A stretch of 55,762 nt of DNA from Pseudomonas bananamidigenes (GCF_001679645.1 NZ_LRUN01000067.1:1-55762); one strand, 5' to 3'. Counted from the stretch's first letter, positions 36,201 through 45,155 are shown. Numbers and translations are program-made. The notes: generated by a model not told the origin, from the sequence alone.

Positions 36201-37094
36201 ATGAACGTATTCGTCACCGGCGCTGCCGGTTTTATCGGCGGCTCCATCGCCACCGGGCTGGTCAAGGCCGGCCACAGCGTCACCGGTCTTGTGCGCAGCG
36301 CCGAGCAGGCCGATGAGTTGAAAGCACTGGGTATCACCCCGGTGATCGGAACCCTCGACGACAACGCGCTGCTGGGCAAACACGCCCGTGCCGCCGACGC
36401 AGTGATCAACGCTGCCAGCAGCGACCATCGCGGCGCAGTCGAAGCCTTGCTCGACGCCCTGCGCGGCTCGAACAAAGTGTTCCTGCACACCAGCGGTTCG
36501 AGCATCGTCGGCGATGCTTCGGGCGGTAAATCCAGCGATGTCATCTACTTCGAAGACAACCTGCCCGAGCCGACCGTCGACAAGGCTGCGCGGGTGGCCA
36601 TCGACAACCTGATCCTCGCGGCAGCGAAGGACGGCGTGAACTCGGCCGTGATCTGCAACACCCTGATCTACGGGCACAGCCTGGGCGTCCATCGCGACAG
36701 CGTGCAGTTGCCGCGCCTGCTGAAACAGGCACGCAAAAGCGGTGTGGTGCGTCATGTCGGTACCGGGCAGAACATCTGGTCCAACGTGCACATCGAAGAT
36801 GTGGTGGCGCTGTACCTGCTGGCCCTGAGCAAAAATGTTCCGGGCACGTTCTACTTCGTTGAAAGCGGCGAGGCGTCGTTCATCGACATGACCACCGCCA
36901 TGGCCGAGGCCCTGAATCTGGGTGAGCCACAAGACTGGCCGCTGAAAGACGCCGAGGCAGAGTGGGGCTATGAAATGGCCAATTATGGCCTGGGCTCCAA
37001 CAGCCGTGTACGCGGCAAACACGCCCGCGAACTGTTGGGCTGGGCGCCGAAGCGCACGTCGGTCGTCGAGTGGATTCGCAACGAAATGCTGTGA
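36201..37094 (+). CDS. NAD(P)-dependent epimerase/dehydratase family protein
   Basis: 297-aa extended-SDR protein. Cofactor motif VTGAAGFIGGSIATGL at the N terminus; the usual YxxxK is not obvious, and SGSSIVGD occupies the serine region. Similar proteins in Pseudomonas are annotated as nucleoside-diphosphate-sugar epimerases without known substrate. Start at ATG 36201 (GGGAGTTTCTCC upstream). Stands alone and ends at a strong terminator. Confidence 0.82.
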   Translation: MNVFVTGAAGFIGGSIATGLVKAGHSVTGLVRSAEQADELKALGITPVIGTLDDNALLGKHARAADAVINAASSDHRGAVEALLDALRGSNKVFLHTSGSSIVGDASGGKSSDVIYFEDNLPEPTVDKAARVAIDNLILAAAKDGVNSAVICNTLIYGHSLGVHRDSVQLPRLLKQARKSGVVRHVGTGQNIWSNVHIEDVVALYLLALSKNVPGTFYFVESGEASFIDMTTAMAEALNLGEPQDWPLKDAEAEWGYEMANYGLGSNSRVRGKHARELLGWAPKRTSVVEWIRNEML

Positions 37095-37119
37095 GTCCAC
37101 ACACTCACATCGCACTCGA

Positions 37120-37155
37120 ACCTGTGGGAGCCCTTCGGCTCCCGCAGGTTTTTTT
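37120..37155 (+). terminator. Rho-independent terminator after the epimerase gene
   Basis: 13-bp stem (ACCTGTGGGAGCC / GGCTCCCGCAGGT, one G-T pair), tetraloop CTTC, seven T. A clear intrinsic terminator. Confidence 0.88.
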
Positions 37156-37269
37156 ATGCCCCGGAAAAGAAGGACAGGGCGCCGAGGCTCATCGAAACGT
37201 TCAGATATTTCCTACTAGTCTGATCCCTGCACAGACATGGCCAACGCAACAGGCCGGTTTGTAGGATAG

Positions 37270-37321
37270 CGGGCACCCACTGGTTGTCTGGCCATGAGGC
37301 CAGGTCGGTGGGTAACGCCCG
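37270..37321 (+). ncRNA. Structured leader RNA before the carbamoyltransferase operon
   Basis: A long interrupted hairpin: CGGGC pairs with GCCCG, ACCCAC (37275-37280) with GTGGGT (37308-37313), and CTGGCC (37288-37293) with GGCCAG (37298-37303) around the loop ATGA. It lies between a terminator and the carbamoyltransferase, and is followed by a ten-codon ORF with a good ribosome site. From memory, similar leaders occur before small genes in other fluorescent pseudomonads; I could not check this. Confidence 0.5.
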
Positions 37322-37350
37322 TGGAATTTTTCTGCAAAAAGGAATTTGCG

Positions 37351-37383
37351 ATGGCAATACGCACCTCTGCTGCCTGCACGTAA
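37351..37383 (+). CDS. Ten-codon ORF in the leader (possible leader peptide)
   Basis: ATG to TAA encoding MAIRTSAACT, with AAAAAGGA seven bases upstream, directly after the structured leader. It may be a regulatory leader peptide or the stump of a small gene lost by deletion. The ribosome site is as good as that of the real genes around it. No codon run points to a specific amino acid signal. Confidence 0.35.
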   Translation: MAIRTSAACT

Positions 37384-37519
37384 AGGCATATCCCGGGCGA
37401 ACCAGACGATTTCGCCTCCTCACGGTTCATGACACGGCGCCAAGCGCCCTGGCCGGAGCATTGCGCTCTTCGGTCACGGGCACACTCATCCGCGAAATTG
37501 GCAATAACAAGGAGTAGTT

Positions 37520-39241
37520 ATGATCATTTTGGGCATTACCAATAATGACTTGTCGGGTGCCTGCCTGGTACGTGACGGTCAGATTCTCTCGGCGGTCAGC
37601 GAAGAGCGATTCACCCGCATCAAGGACCACAAGATCTGGCCTGCGAAGTCCATCGATTTCGTGTTGAACCAGGCCGGCCTGTCGCTGGAGGATGTCGATT
37701 ACGTGGCCTATGGATGGAATGCCGGTTTCAGCGCCGACAAGCACCTTGAGTTGTATTTCGACCGGGTCGTCGAAGAAGTCAGGAACAACCCCGAAGGCCT
37801 GGCGCAGTTCCGCCAGCGTGTCACCGATGAAGTCCGCAACGACAAAGAAAAACGTGCCGAATTCGACCAGTACATTGCCGCCAACGGGCTGACCGGCAAG
37901 GCGTATTACATCGATCACCACGAGTGCCATGCCCTCGGTGCCTATGTCTGCTCGCCATTCGATGAAGCCTTGACCCTGACCTGTGACGGGCGCGGTGATT
38001 TCCAGTCGTTGACCGTGACCTGGTACAGCCCGACCGAAACCACGGTGCTGCAGCGCGAAACCAGCATCGACAGCCTGGGTTATTTCTACGGCCGGATCAC
38101 TCATTTGCTGGGTTACAAACCCAACCGTCATGAAGGCAAGGTCACGGGACTGGCCGCGTTCGGTGACCCGCAGAAGTTGCTGGGGGTGATGCAGCAGATG
38201 ATCCGTTTCGAAGACGGGCGCATCAGGGCGAATTGCGGTGACCTGTTCCTGCCGTCCTACCAAAACTACAGCGAGTCACTGCAGACCCTGTTCTCCCGAG
38301 AAACCCCGGAAGACATCGCCGCCGCCGTGCAGCGTCACTCCGAGGATTTGCTGGTGGCGGTCGTCAAGCATCATCTGGCGCAACGCGGCAGCGCCAACCT
38401 GTGCCTGGCCGGCGGAGTGTTCGGCAACGTCAAACTCAATCAGCGCCTGCGCGAGATTCCGGGGGTGAAAAACGTCTATGTGCTGCCGTGCATGGGCGAT
38501 GGCGGGCTGGCGCTGGCGGCGGCCGTGGGGGTGGCATACCTGGAAAACGGCACCCGCTTCAGGAACCCGGCCATGACCCTCGGCCCGGAGTCGCGCAGCG
38601 TTTCGCAGAACATCAACCTGATCCAGCGCGACTACCCCGAACTCGGTTATCACACGCCGTCGAACATCATCGACGTGCTGACCGACGCACTGATGGAAAA
38701 CCAGGTGCTGGGCATGTTCAAGGGCAAGATGGAGTTCGGCCCGCGCTCGCTGTGCAACCGCAGCATCGTCTATCACGCGCAGGATGCCGAGGTGAACGAC
38801 TGGCTGAACAAGCGCATGCACCGCACCGAGTTCATGCCTTTCGGACCGGTCACCGCCATTGAACAGGCGGCTGCCTGCTACGTCGGCTGGGATGAGGATC
38901 AAGTGGCGGCAGACACCATGACCATGACCTACGATTGTCATCCGTCGTTCAGCGAAGCCAGTCCGGCGGTGGTGCACATCGACGGCACCGCGCGGCCGCA
39001 GATCATTCGCCCGGAGCGTGATGCGTTCATGCATCGCCTGTTGAATGCCTGGCACGAGCGCACCGGTCAGGCGGCGTTGATCAACACGTCGTTCAACCGG
39101 CACGAAGAACCGATCGTATGCTCGCCACAGGACGCACTGGATGCGCTCAAAGAGGGGATGGTCGATCTGGTGGTCATGAGCGAAGCACTGATCGTCTGGC
39201 GCAAGGGCAGGAACAGCTTCACCCGCCAACGCTTCGAATAA
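37520..39241 (+). CDS. NodU/CmcH-family carbamoyltransferase
   Basis: 573-aa O-carbamoyltransferase (TobZ/NodU/CmcH family), which makes carbamoyl-adenylate from carbamoyl phosphate and ATP and passes the carbamoyl group to a hydroxyl of a natural product or sugar. Kae1-like N-terminal domain with metal-binding His133, His134 and His137 in DHHECHALGAY; FGPRSLCNRSI and the C-terminal INTSFNRHEEPIVCSPQDA are family hallmarks. Strong AAGGAG before ATG 37520. First structural gene of an operon with an MFS transporter, a HAD phosphatase and a DUF218 protein. The acceptor is unknown. Confidence 0.9.
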   Translation: MIILGITNNDLSGACLVRDGQILSAVSEERFTRIKDHKIWPAKSIDFVLNQAGLSLEDVDYVAYGWNAGFSADKHLELYFDRVVEEVRNNPEGLAQFRQRVTDEVRNDKEKRAEFDQYIAANGLTGKAYYIDHHECHALGAYVCSPFDEALTLTCDGRGDFQSLTVTWYSPTETTVLQRETSIDSLGYFYGRITHLLGYKPNRHEGKVTGLAAFGDPQKLLGVMQQMIRFEDGRIRANCGDLFLPSYQNYSESLQTLFSRETPEDIAAAVQRHSEDLLVAVVKHHLAQRGSANLCLAGGVFGNVKLNQRLREIPGVKNVYVLPCMGDGGLALAAAVGVAYLENGTRFRNPAMTLGPESRSVSQNINLIQRDYPELGYHTPSNIIDVLTDALMENQVLGMFKGKMEFGPRSLCNRSIVYHAQDAEVNDWLNKRMHRTEFMPFGPVTAIEQAAACYVGWDEDQVAADTMTMTYDCHPSFSEASPAVVHIDGTARPQIIRPERDAFMHRLLNAWHERTGQAALINTSFNRHEEPIVCSPQDALDALKEGMVDLVVMSEALIVWRKGRNSFTRQRFE

Positions 39242-39255
39242 GGGATAGCGTATTT

Positions 39256-39276
39256 CAGGGCTCCCCCGGAGCCCTG
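39256..39276 (+). other. Intercistronic hairpin after the carbamoyltransferase gene
   Basis: Perfect 9-bp stem CAGGGCTCC / GGAGCCCTG, loop CCC, without a T-run. In the 64-base gap before the MFS gene; it could set differential expression or mRNA stability within the operon. Confidence 0.45.
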
Positions 39277-39305
39277 TTCAGGAGTGTCGAGCGTATGGTT
39301 GACCC

Positions 39306-40481
39306 ATGTATCTGATCTTTTTCGGGTTCTTTGCCGCGGAGGGGATCATCTATCCGTTCTGGCCGACCTGGCTGGATTCGCTGGGCTTCAGCGCCAGCCA
39401 GATCGGTCTGCTGATTGCGGCGGTCTATTGGCCTCAGGTCGTGACCGGCGTATTGATGACCTACGTGGCCGACTGGCGCGTGGATCAGCTGCGACTGGCA
39501 GCCGTTCTCGGATTCGCGGCGGCGGTGTGTACGTTGCTGTTCTGTTTCATGCCGGTCCGGTTATGGGGCTTTGTGTGTCTGAGCATTGTCTTCGGCGGGC
39601 TGTGGATGGTGGTGCTGCCATTGTCCGAGTCCTATCTGCTCAAGCGTGACAAGCAGGCCCTGCAGAACTATGGCCGGGTCCGCGCAGTGGGCTCTTCGGC
39701 ATTCATCCTGACCTCGACGTTCGGCGGTCTGCTGTTCGCGCACTACGGCCAGATGTGGGTGCCGATCGTGATTGCGGCGAGCATGCTGTTCACTGCACTG
39801 GCGTGTCTGTGGCTCAAGCGTCGGGTCACGCTGGCGCCTCTGCAACCGCACGAGCGTACGACGAAACGGCCTGACTGGAAGGCGCTGTTCGCACACAAAG
39901 GCCTGCTGATCGCGATTGCTGCCGCCAGTTTCATTCAACTGAGCCACACCCTGTACTTTTCCACGGCGTCGATCGGCTGGGGCGCCAAGGGCTACCCGGC
40001 CACCGCGATCGGCATGTTCTGGGCCGTGGCGGTGATTGCGGAAATCACCTATTTCGCGTTCTCCAACAAAGTCCTGGCGTATTGTTCACCGCTGTCTATC
40101 GTGATGGTTTCCAGTGTCTGTGCGGCGATACGCTGGGCGCTGTTTTCCGACAGCGATGCGCTGGCGGTGATTCTGCTGGGGCAATGCCTGCACGCCTTGA
40201 GTTTTGCGGCTTACCACTCGGCAATCATGCGCTGCATTCGCGACCATGCGCCGGCGCAGCTGCAGGTGTTTACCCAGGGCGTCTATTACTCGCTGGCGGT
40301 TGCCTTGCCCATGGGCCTTGCCACACCCTTCGCCGGGTATCTGTACGACACGCAGCCACAGTGGGCCTGGTACGTCATGGCCCTGTTTGCGTTGACCGGC
40401 ACTGTCCTGGCATTCATTGCCTATCCGAAAATGCGAAGTGCAACCGATGACTCAACGAACCTTTACAGCCGTTTGCTTTGA
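39306..40481 (+). CDS. MFS transporter (MFS_1-like, HcaT type)
   Basis: 391-aa inner-membrane protein with about 12 hydrophobic segments, starting FFGFFAAEGIIYPFWPTWLD, the pattern of the HcaT/NupG-like MFS branch. In this operon it may export the carbamoylated product or take up its precursor. ATG 39306 has no strong Shine-Dalgarno; it may rely on coupling. Its end overlaps the HAD gene start by 35 bases. Confidence 0.85.
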   Translation: MYLIFFGFFAAEGIIYPFWPTWLDSLGFSASQIGLLIAAVYWPQVVTGVLMTYVADWRVDQLRLAAVLGFAAAVCTLLFCFMPVRLWGFVCLSIVFGGLWMVVLPLSESYLLKRDKQALQNYGRVRAVGSSAFILTSTFGGLLFAHYGQMWVPIVIAASMLFTALACLWLKRRVTLAPLQPHERTTKRPDWKALFAHKGLLIAIAAASFIQLSHTLYFSTASIGWGAKGYPATAIGMFWAVAVIAEITYFAFSNKVLAYCSPLSIVMVSSVCAAIRWALFSDSDALAVILLGQCLHALSFAAYHSAIMRCIRDHAPAQLQVFTQGVYYSLAVALPMGLATPFAGYLYDTQPQWAWYVMALFALTGTVLAFIAYPKMRSATDDSTNLYSRLL

Positions 40482-41154
40482 TATGGATGGCGTGCTGATC
40501 CAGTCGCGTCAGGTCATCGAACGGGCCTGGACCACGGTGGCACGCCAGTACGGCGTGGCGGTCGATCAGGCCTTCATTGACGAACACATTCATGGTCGCC
40601 CCGGCGGCTACACCCTGCAGGCGTTGTTCGGCCAGTTCGACGAGCAGCAGCGTGTGCTCATCAAGCAGGAAGTCGACGCCATCGAAGAGGTTTCGATCTG
40701 CCCGCTGGTGCCGGGCGTCGCTTCGTTCATCGAGCGTCTCGCCGGGCACGTGCCGCTGGCGCTGGTCACCAGCAGCTGGCGCGCGCGGGTCGATCACGTC
40801 CTGCAGCAACATGACCTGACGCAAGTGTTCGACTGCATCATCTGCCGCGACGATGTGCGCAGTGGCAAACCGGCCCCGGACCCTTATCGCCTGGCCGCCG
40901 CCCGACTGGATCGCCAGAGCGATGAATGCCTGGTCTTCGAAGACTCCGTCAGCGGTGTGCAATCGGCGGTCAGCAGCGGCGCGCTGTGCATCGGCATTGG
41001 CGACGATCCGACGCTGAGCGCTCATGGAGCACTGCGGACGTACGCAGATTTCACGGCGCTCCCGGTCTCGCAGGGCGGGGTGGATACGCACCTTTATGCC
41101 GACGGCGGACTGTTGATCAGCGGGCAGGTAACCCAGAGGTTCGCACACTCATGA
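40447..41154 (+). CDS. HAD-superfamily phosphatase (beta-phosphoglucomutase-like)
   Basis: 235-aa HAD hydrolase. Motif I DMDGV near residue 12, motif II in LVTSSWRARVD, motif III Lys in SGKPAPDPY, motif IV FEDSVSGVQSA. Dephosphorylates a small metabolite, or could isomerise a sugar phosphate. Start at ATG 40447 (MTQRTFTAVCF), inside the end of the MFS gene. Tight overlaps on both sides show that it belongs to the carbamoyltransferase operon. Confidence 0.87.
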   Translation: MTQRTFTAVCFDMDGVLIQSRQVIERAWTTVARQYGVAVDQAFIDEHIHGRPGGYTLQALFGQFDEQQRVLIKQEVDAIEEVSICPLVPGVASFIERLAGHVPLALVTSSWRARVDHVLQQHDLTQVFDCIICRDDVRSGKPAPDPYRLAAARLDRQSDECLVFEDSVSGVQSAVSSGALCIGIGDDPTLSAHGALRTYADFTALPVSQGGVDTHLYADGGLLISGQVTQRFAHS

Positions 41155-41789
41155 CACCGACCTTGCGACACGCGACCGTCCTGTGGAATTTCCTCGGAGC
41201 AGGGCGCCAACACAGCGATTGTGAGCTGATCGTGGTGTGCGGCTCCTACGACCTGCGGGTCTGCGATTACGCCTGCCAGTTGCTGAAAAAAGGCGTCGCC
41301 CCGCATCTGCTGTTTACCGGCAACACCGGCAACTGGACGAAGCATTTGTGGGAACGCACCGAAGCCGATGTTTTTGCGCAACGGGCCATGATCCAGGGTG
41401 TTTCGCCGGATCAATTCACCCTCGAATCCCGCGCCACCAACTTCGCCGAGAACATCGCGTTTGCCAGGGCATTGTTCCCGGACGTGCGCCGGGCGACGTT
41501 CCTGACCAAGCCCAATTCGATCCGGCGCGTGGCGTTGACCCTGCCCGTTCAATGGCCGGGGCTCGAGGCCTGGGTGGATGCGCCGTCGTTCGGTTTTCCG
41601 GGTGAAGTGAGTAACCTGATCGGGGTCCTCGGATTGATCGACGAAATGGTCGGAGATATCCACCGGATCATGGTTTACCCTTCGCTGGGCTTTCAGGTCG
41701 AGCAGGTGATTCCCGATGAAGTCGAGGTCGCCTGGCGCTACCTGATCGAACAAGGATTCGATCACCATTTGATCAAGGGCAGACACTGA
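41151..41789 (+). CDS. DUF218/YdcF-family protein
   Basis: 212-aa soluble YdcF-like protein: ELIVVCGSYDLRVCDYACQLL, LLFTGNTGNWTKHLWERTEADVFAQRAM, SRATNFAENIAFARALF. The family has a Rossmann-like fold, and E. coli YdcF binds S-adenosylmethionine; the reaction is unknown. ATGA overlap with the HAD gene. No TM segment, unlike membrane-bound DUF218 proteins. Confidence 0.82.
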   Translation: MTPTLRHATVLWNFLGAGRQHSDCELIVVCGSYDLRVCDYACQLLKKGVAPHLLFTGNTGNWTKHLWERTEADVFAQRAMIQGVSPDQFTLESRATNFAENIAFARALFPDVRRATFLTKPNSIRRVALTLPVQWPGLEAWVDAPSFGFPGEVSNLIGVLGLIDEMVGDIHRIMVYPSLGFQVEQVIPDEVEVAWRYLIEQGFDHHLIKGRH

Positions 41790-41815
41790 CGCCCGCGCTG
41801 CCGCCGGAGACTGAC

Positions 41816-43273
41816 ATGCTGTACGACACCCTGATCCGCAACGCCCTGGTCATCGACGGCAGCGACATTCCGGGCTATACCGCCGACGTGGCGATTCTCG
41901 ATGGCCGCATCGCACGCATCGGTGACTTGCGCGACGTCGGCGCCACCGACGAAATCGACGCCGCCGGCCGCGTGCTGGCGCCGGGTTTCATCGACGTGCA
42001 CACCCACGACGACACCGTGGTGATCCGCCAGCCGCAGATGCTGCCCAAGCTCAGCCAGGGCGTGACCACGGTGATTGTCGGCAATTGCGGGATCAGCGCC
42101 GCACCGGTCAGTCTCAAGGGCGAACCGCCGGATCCGATGAATCTGCTCGGCACTGCCGCCGCATTCGTCTATCCCCGTTTCAGCGATTACCGCGCGGCGG
42201 TGGAAGCGGCCAACACCACCCTGAATGTTGCAGCGCTGGTCGGCCACACGGCACTGCGCAGCAATCACCTCGACGATCTGTTTCGCACCGCGACCGACGA
42301 TGAAATCGCCGCGATGCGCGAGCAACTGCGTGAAAGCCTGGAGGCCGGGGCGCTCGGTTTATCCACAGGGCTGGCCTATGCGAGCGCGTTTTCCGCGTCC
42401 ACCGATGAGGTGATGCAACTGTCCGAAGAGCTGACGGCATTCGGCGCGGTGTACACCACGCATCTTCGCAGTGAGTTCGAACCGGTGCTGGAGGCCATGG
42501 ACGAAGCGTTTCGCATCGGTCGCCACGCCCGCTCGCCGGTGATCGTTTCCCACTTGAAGTGTGCCGGCGTGGGCAACTGGGGCCGCAGTCCGCAGTTGCT
42601 CGCGTCGCTGGAGGAAGCGGCGCAAACCCACCCGGTCGGCTGCGATTGCTACCCCTATGCGGCGAGCTCTTCGACGCTGGATCTCAAGCAGGTGACCGAC
42701 GCTCACCGCATCACCATCACCTGGTCGACGCCGCACCCGGAAGTCAGCGGCCGCGACCTGAGCGCCATCGCTGCCGAATGGACCATGCCACTGCTCGATG
42801 CCGCCAGACGCCTGCAACCGGCGGGCGCAGTGTATTACGGCATGGACGAGAAGGACGTGCGACGCATCCTTGCCCATCCGCTGTCGATGGTCGGTTCCGA
42901 TGGCCTGCCGGAAGATCCGTTTCCCCATCCGCGTCTGTGGGGGGCTTTTCCCCGGGTGCTGGGCCATTTCAGTCGCGATGTCGGTCTGTTCCCGCTGCAC
43001 ACCGCCGTGCACAAGATGACCGGTCTGTCGGCGGCACGTTTCGGCTTGAAGGGGCGGGGCGAGATTCGCGAAGGCCATTGGGCGGATCTGGTGCTGTTCG
43101 ACCCGGCAACCGTGCAGGACGTCGCGGATTTCAAGGATCCCCAACGGGCGGCGCAAGGCATCGATGGCGTGTGGATCAACGGCGTATTGAGCTACCGCGA
43201 CGGTCAGGCCAACGGGCAGAGGGCCGGGCGCTTTCTGGCCCGCGAGGGTGATCTGCGTGACAACTTTCGCTGA
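41816..43273 (+). CDS. N-acyl-D-amino-acid deacylase (amidohydrolase)
   Basis: 485-aa metal-dependent amidohydrolase of the D-aminoacylase type. Metal ligands include DVHTHDD near residue 62 and the family-specific VGNCGIS cysteine; SHLKCAG, the late VGSDGLP aspartate and GLKGRGEIREGHWADLVLFD complete the pattern. Removes acyl groups from N-acyl-D-amino acids. It starts 26 bases after the DUF218 gene (CCGGAGA upstream), so it may be co-transcribed with the carbamoyltransferase operon. Confidence 0.88.
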   Translation: MLYDTLIRNALVIDGSDIPGYTADVAILDGRIARIGDLRDVGATDEIDAAGRVLAPGFIDVHTHDDTVVIRQPQMLPKLSQGVTTVIVGNCGISAAPVSLKGEPPDPMNLLGTAAAFVYPRFSDYRAAVEAANTTLNVAALVGHTALRSNHLDDLFRTATDDEIAAMREQLRESLEAGALGLSTGLAYASAFSASTDEVMQLSEELTAFGAVYTTHLRSEFEPVLEAMDEAFRIGRHARSPVIVSHLKCAGVGNWGRSPQLLASLEEAAQTHPVGCDCYPYAASSSTLDLKQVTDAHRITITWSTPHPEVSGRDLSAIAAEWTMPLLDAARRLQPAGAVYYGMDEKDVRRILAHPLSMVGSDGLPEDPFPHPRLWGAFPRVLGHFSRDVGLFPLHTAVHKMTGLSAARFGLKGRGEIREGHWADLVLFDPATVQDVADFKDPQRAAQGIDGVWINGVLSYRDGQANGQRAGRFLAREGDLRDNFR

Positions 43274-43390
43274 GTTTCGCGGAGTGCGTCACAGTGATGG
43301 CACATTGCGATTAAAGAAAGCCATCACCAAGCCGAATTGCTGACATCTGCCCCGGCTGCACGGCGGGGCCAATCAGTCAGGGAGCACCCC

Positions 43391-43759
43391 ATGAGCTTCG
43401 GCAAAACCACCCCGATCCTGCGGATCTTCGATGAAGCCAAGGCGCTGGAGTTTTACGTCGACTTCCTTGGTTTCAAGATCGATTGGCAGCATCGTTTCGA
43501 AGCGGATTTCCCGTTGTACCTGCAAGTCTCCCGAGGTGAATGCGTGCTCCACCTGTCCGAGCATCACGGCGATGCGACACCGGGTTCGGCCCTGCGGATC
43601 GAGACCGATGAGCTGGAGGCGTTTCAGCAGCAACTGCTGGCGAAGAACTACAAGTTCTCGCACCCGGGCATCCAGGCCATGCCATGGGGCAGCCAGGACA
43701 TGACCATCGTCGACCCGTTCGGCAATCGCCTGGTGTTCACCAACGCGATCAGCCTCTGA
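43391..43759 (+). CDS. VOC/glyoxalase superfamily protein
   Basis: 122-aa vicinal-oxygen-chelate protein of the bleomycin-resistance type: TTPILRIFDEAKALEFYVDFLGFKI and ECVLHLSEHHGDATPG, ending MTIVDPFGNRLVFTN. It could bind or detoxify a small molecule; the substrate is unknown. AGGGAGCA precedes ATG 43391. Confidence 0.83.
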   Translation: MSFGKTTPILRIFDEAKALEFYVDFLGFKIDWQHRFEADFPLYLQVSRGECVLHLSEHHGDATPGSALRIETDELEAFQQQLLAKNYKFSHPGIQAMPWGSQDMTIVDPFGNRLVFTNAISL

Positions 43760-43767
43760 GCCAAAAG

Positions 43768-43963
43768 CCCCCTCACCCTAACCCTCTCCCAGGGGAGAGG
43801 GGACTGACCGAGGTGTCTATCGTCATACACCGACCTGAAAGATCGTATCGATTATGGATTCAAAAAAGATCTTTCAGGTCGGCGTAGATCGTTAGCATTT
43901 CGCGGTCGGCTCCCTCTCCCTCGGGGCGGTCCGACGTTTCGGGAGGGTTGGGGTGAGGGGAGC
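43768..43963. repeat. Palindromic MITE-like intergenic repeat
   Basis: About 196 bases of nested inverted repeats filling the gap between the VOC and AraC genes. Outer arms CCCTCACCCTAACCCTC and GAGGGTTGGGGTGAGGG-like are inverted copies with mismatches. An inner perfect 15-bp pair CCGACCTGAAAGATC / GATCTTTCAGGTCGG surrounds about 22 AT-rich bases. A local hairpin CCCTCTCCC / GGGAGAGGG lies at the left end. No ORF inside. The C/G-rich end motif is a frequent pseudomonad intergenic repeat as far as I recall; it can also terminate both convergent transcripts. Confidence 0.7.
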
Positions 43964-43977
43964 TGTGAGTCGAACAC

Positions 43978-45009
43978 TTATTCGGCACCACCACTAACCC
44001 GGTGAGTCTGCCGAAACTCGCCGGGCGGCATCCCGCGTCGGCTCTTGAAGGTGCGGTGAAACGAGCGCGGCTCGGTAAAGCCCAGATACTGGGCGATGTC
44101 CTGAATCGGCAAGGTGCTGTTGAGCAGGTAGTGCTCGGCCAGCTCCTGACGCAGCTCATCGAGAATCTGCTGATATGACGTGCCGGCCTGATGCAGCTGG
44201 CGTTGCAGCGTGCGCACGGACACCGCGAGATGTTCGGCCACCTGTTCCTTGCGCGGCAGACCTTCCTTGAGCAATTGGCGCAGGATGCCTTTGACCCGTT
44301 GTTCCAGCGACGCATCCTCCAGCGTCGCCATCAGGCTTTGCGCGTGTTCTTCCAGGGTGCGCAGCAAATGCGCATCGGCCTGGCGCAACGGCAACTGCAG
44401 ATACGGCAGCGGCACGATCAACGCCGAATACGGTTGATCGAACAGCACCGGGCATTCGAAAAACCGTTCGTACTGTTCCAGCGTCGTGTCCGCCGGGATC
44501 GAATGTTCCAGCCAAACGGCGGCCGGCGACAACCGGGTGTCGGCGATCCAGCGTGCGTAGTGCAGCCAGGAGCCGAGCACGTTTTCCACCAGATGCCGGC
44601 GGATCCGCGGGCGTTCGAATCGGCAGTTCCAGATCAGGTGCACATGCTCGCCCTGCACCTCGGCACGGCTGACGCCCATGTCGCCCACCAGTTTTTCGAA
44701 CGGCATGATGCGGCTCATGGCATCGCCCAGCGTCGCGCAGTTCATGGTGATGTAGCCCAGCACGCTCCAGGAGTTGGGCAGCACGAAATTGGCGGCGTTG
44801 AGACCGAAAAGCGGATCGCCCGAATGCTCGCAAAAGTAGTCGAGCAAGCGCTCGTGGGTTTCACCGGGCAGGCGCAGGCTGTTGTCGCTCAGCTGTTGCG
44901 CCTGCAACCCGGCCGCCGCCAGCGCCGGCTCGATGGCCAGGCCCAGATGCTCGGCATGACGCAGGTACTTGAGCAGTGGCGGAACGGAGGTGAAACCGAG
45001 CGATTGCAT
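43978..45009 (-). CDS. AraC-family transcriptional regulator
   Basis: 343-aa regulator: N-terminal Arabinose_bd-type ligand domain (ANFVLPNSWSVLGYITMNCATLGDA) as in OruR/ArgR-like proteins, and a C-terminal AraC HTH (EQVAEHLAVSVRTLQRQLHQAGTSY; IAQYLGFTEPRSFHRTFKSRRG). Start at ATG 45009 (MQSLGFTSVPP); the frame stays open upstream without homology. Divergent from the alkyl-DHAP-synthase-like gene over 211 bases, so it probably controls the 45.2-50 kb genes. Confidence 0.87.
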   Translation of the reverse strand: MQSLGFTSVPPLLKYLRHAEHLGLAIEPALAAAGLQAQQLSDNSLRLPGETHERLLDYFCEHSGDPLFGLNAANFVLPNSWSVLGYITMNCATLGDAMSRIMPFEKLVGDMGVSRAEVQGEHVHLIWNCRFERPRIRRHLVENVLGSWLHYARWIADTRLSPAAVWLEHSIPADTTLEQYERFFECPVLFDQPYSALIVPLPYLQLPLRQADAHLLRTLEEHAQSLMATLEDASLEQRVKGILRQLLKEGLPRKEQVAEHLAVSVRTLQRQLHQAGTSYQQILDELRQELAEHYLLNSTLPIQDIAQYLGFTEPRSFHRTFKSRRGMPPGEFRQTHRVSGGAE

Positions 45010-45100
45010 GACCGAATTCCCTTGATCGAGACCGCCACGGGCGGATGAGCGCCCTGAAAGGTAATTTGAATCCACGGCTAAAGTAAATGGCTGACGCTTG

Positions 45101-45155
45101 TGCGACGTTTGACTCAATTGGCTACTCGAACTGGCCGGATGCGACCGTGACACTT
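45101..45155. promoter_or_regulatory. Possible AraC-type direct repeats
   Basis: TGCGAC followed closely by TGAC occurs twice (45101 and 45140) in the divergent region between the AraC gene and the oxidase gene. Two copies about 39 bases apart would fit AraC-family binding, but the match is short. Confidence 0.25.
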
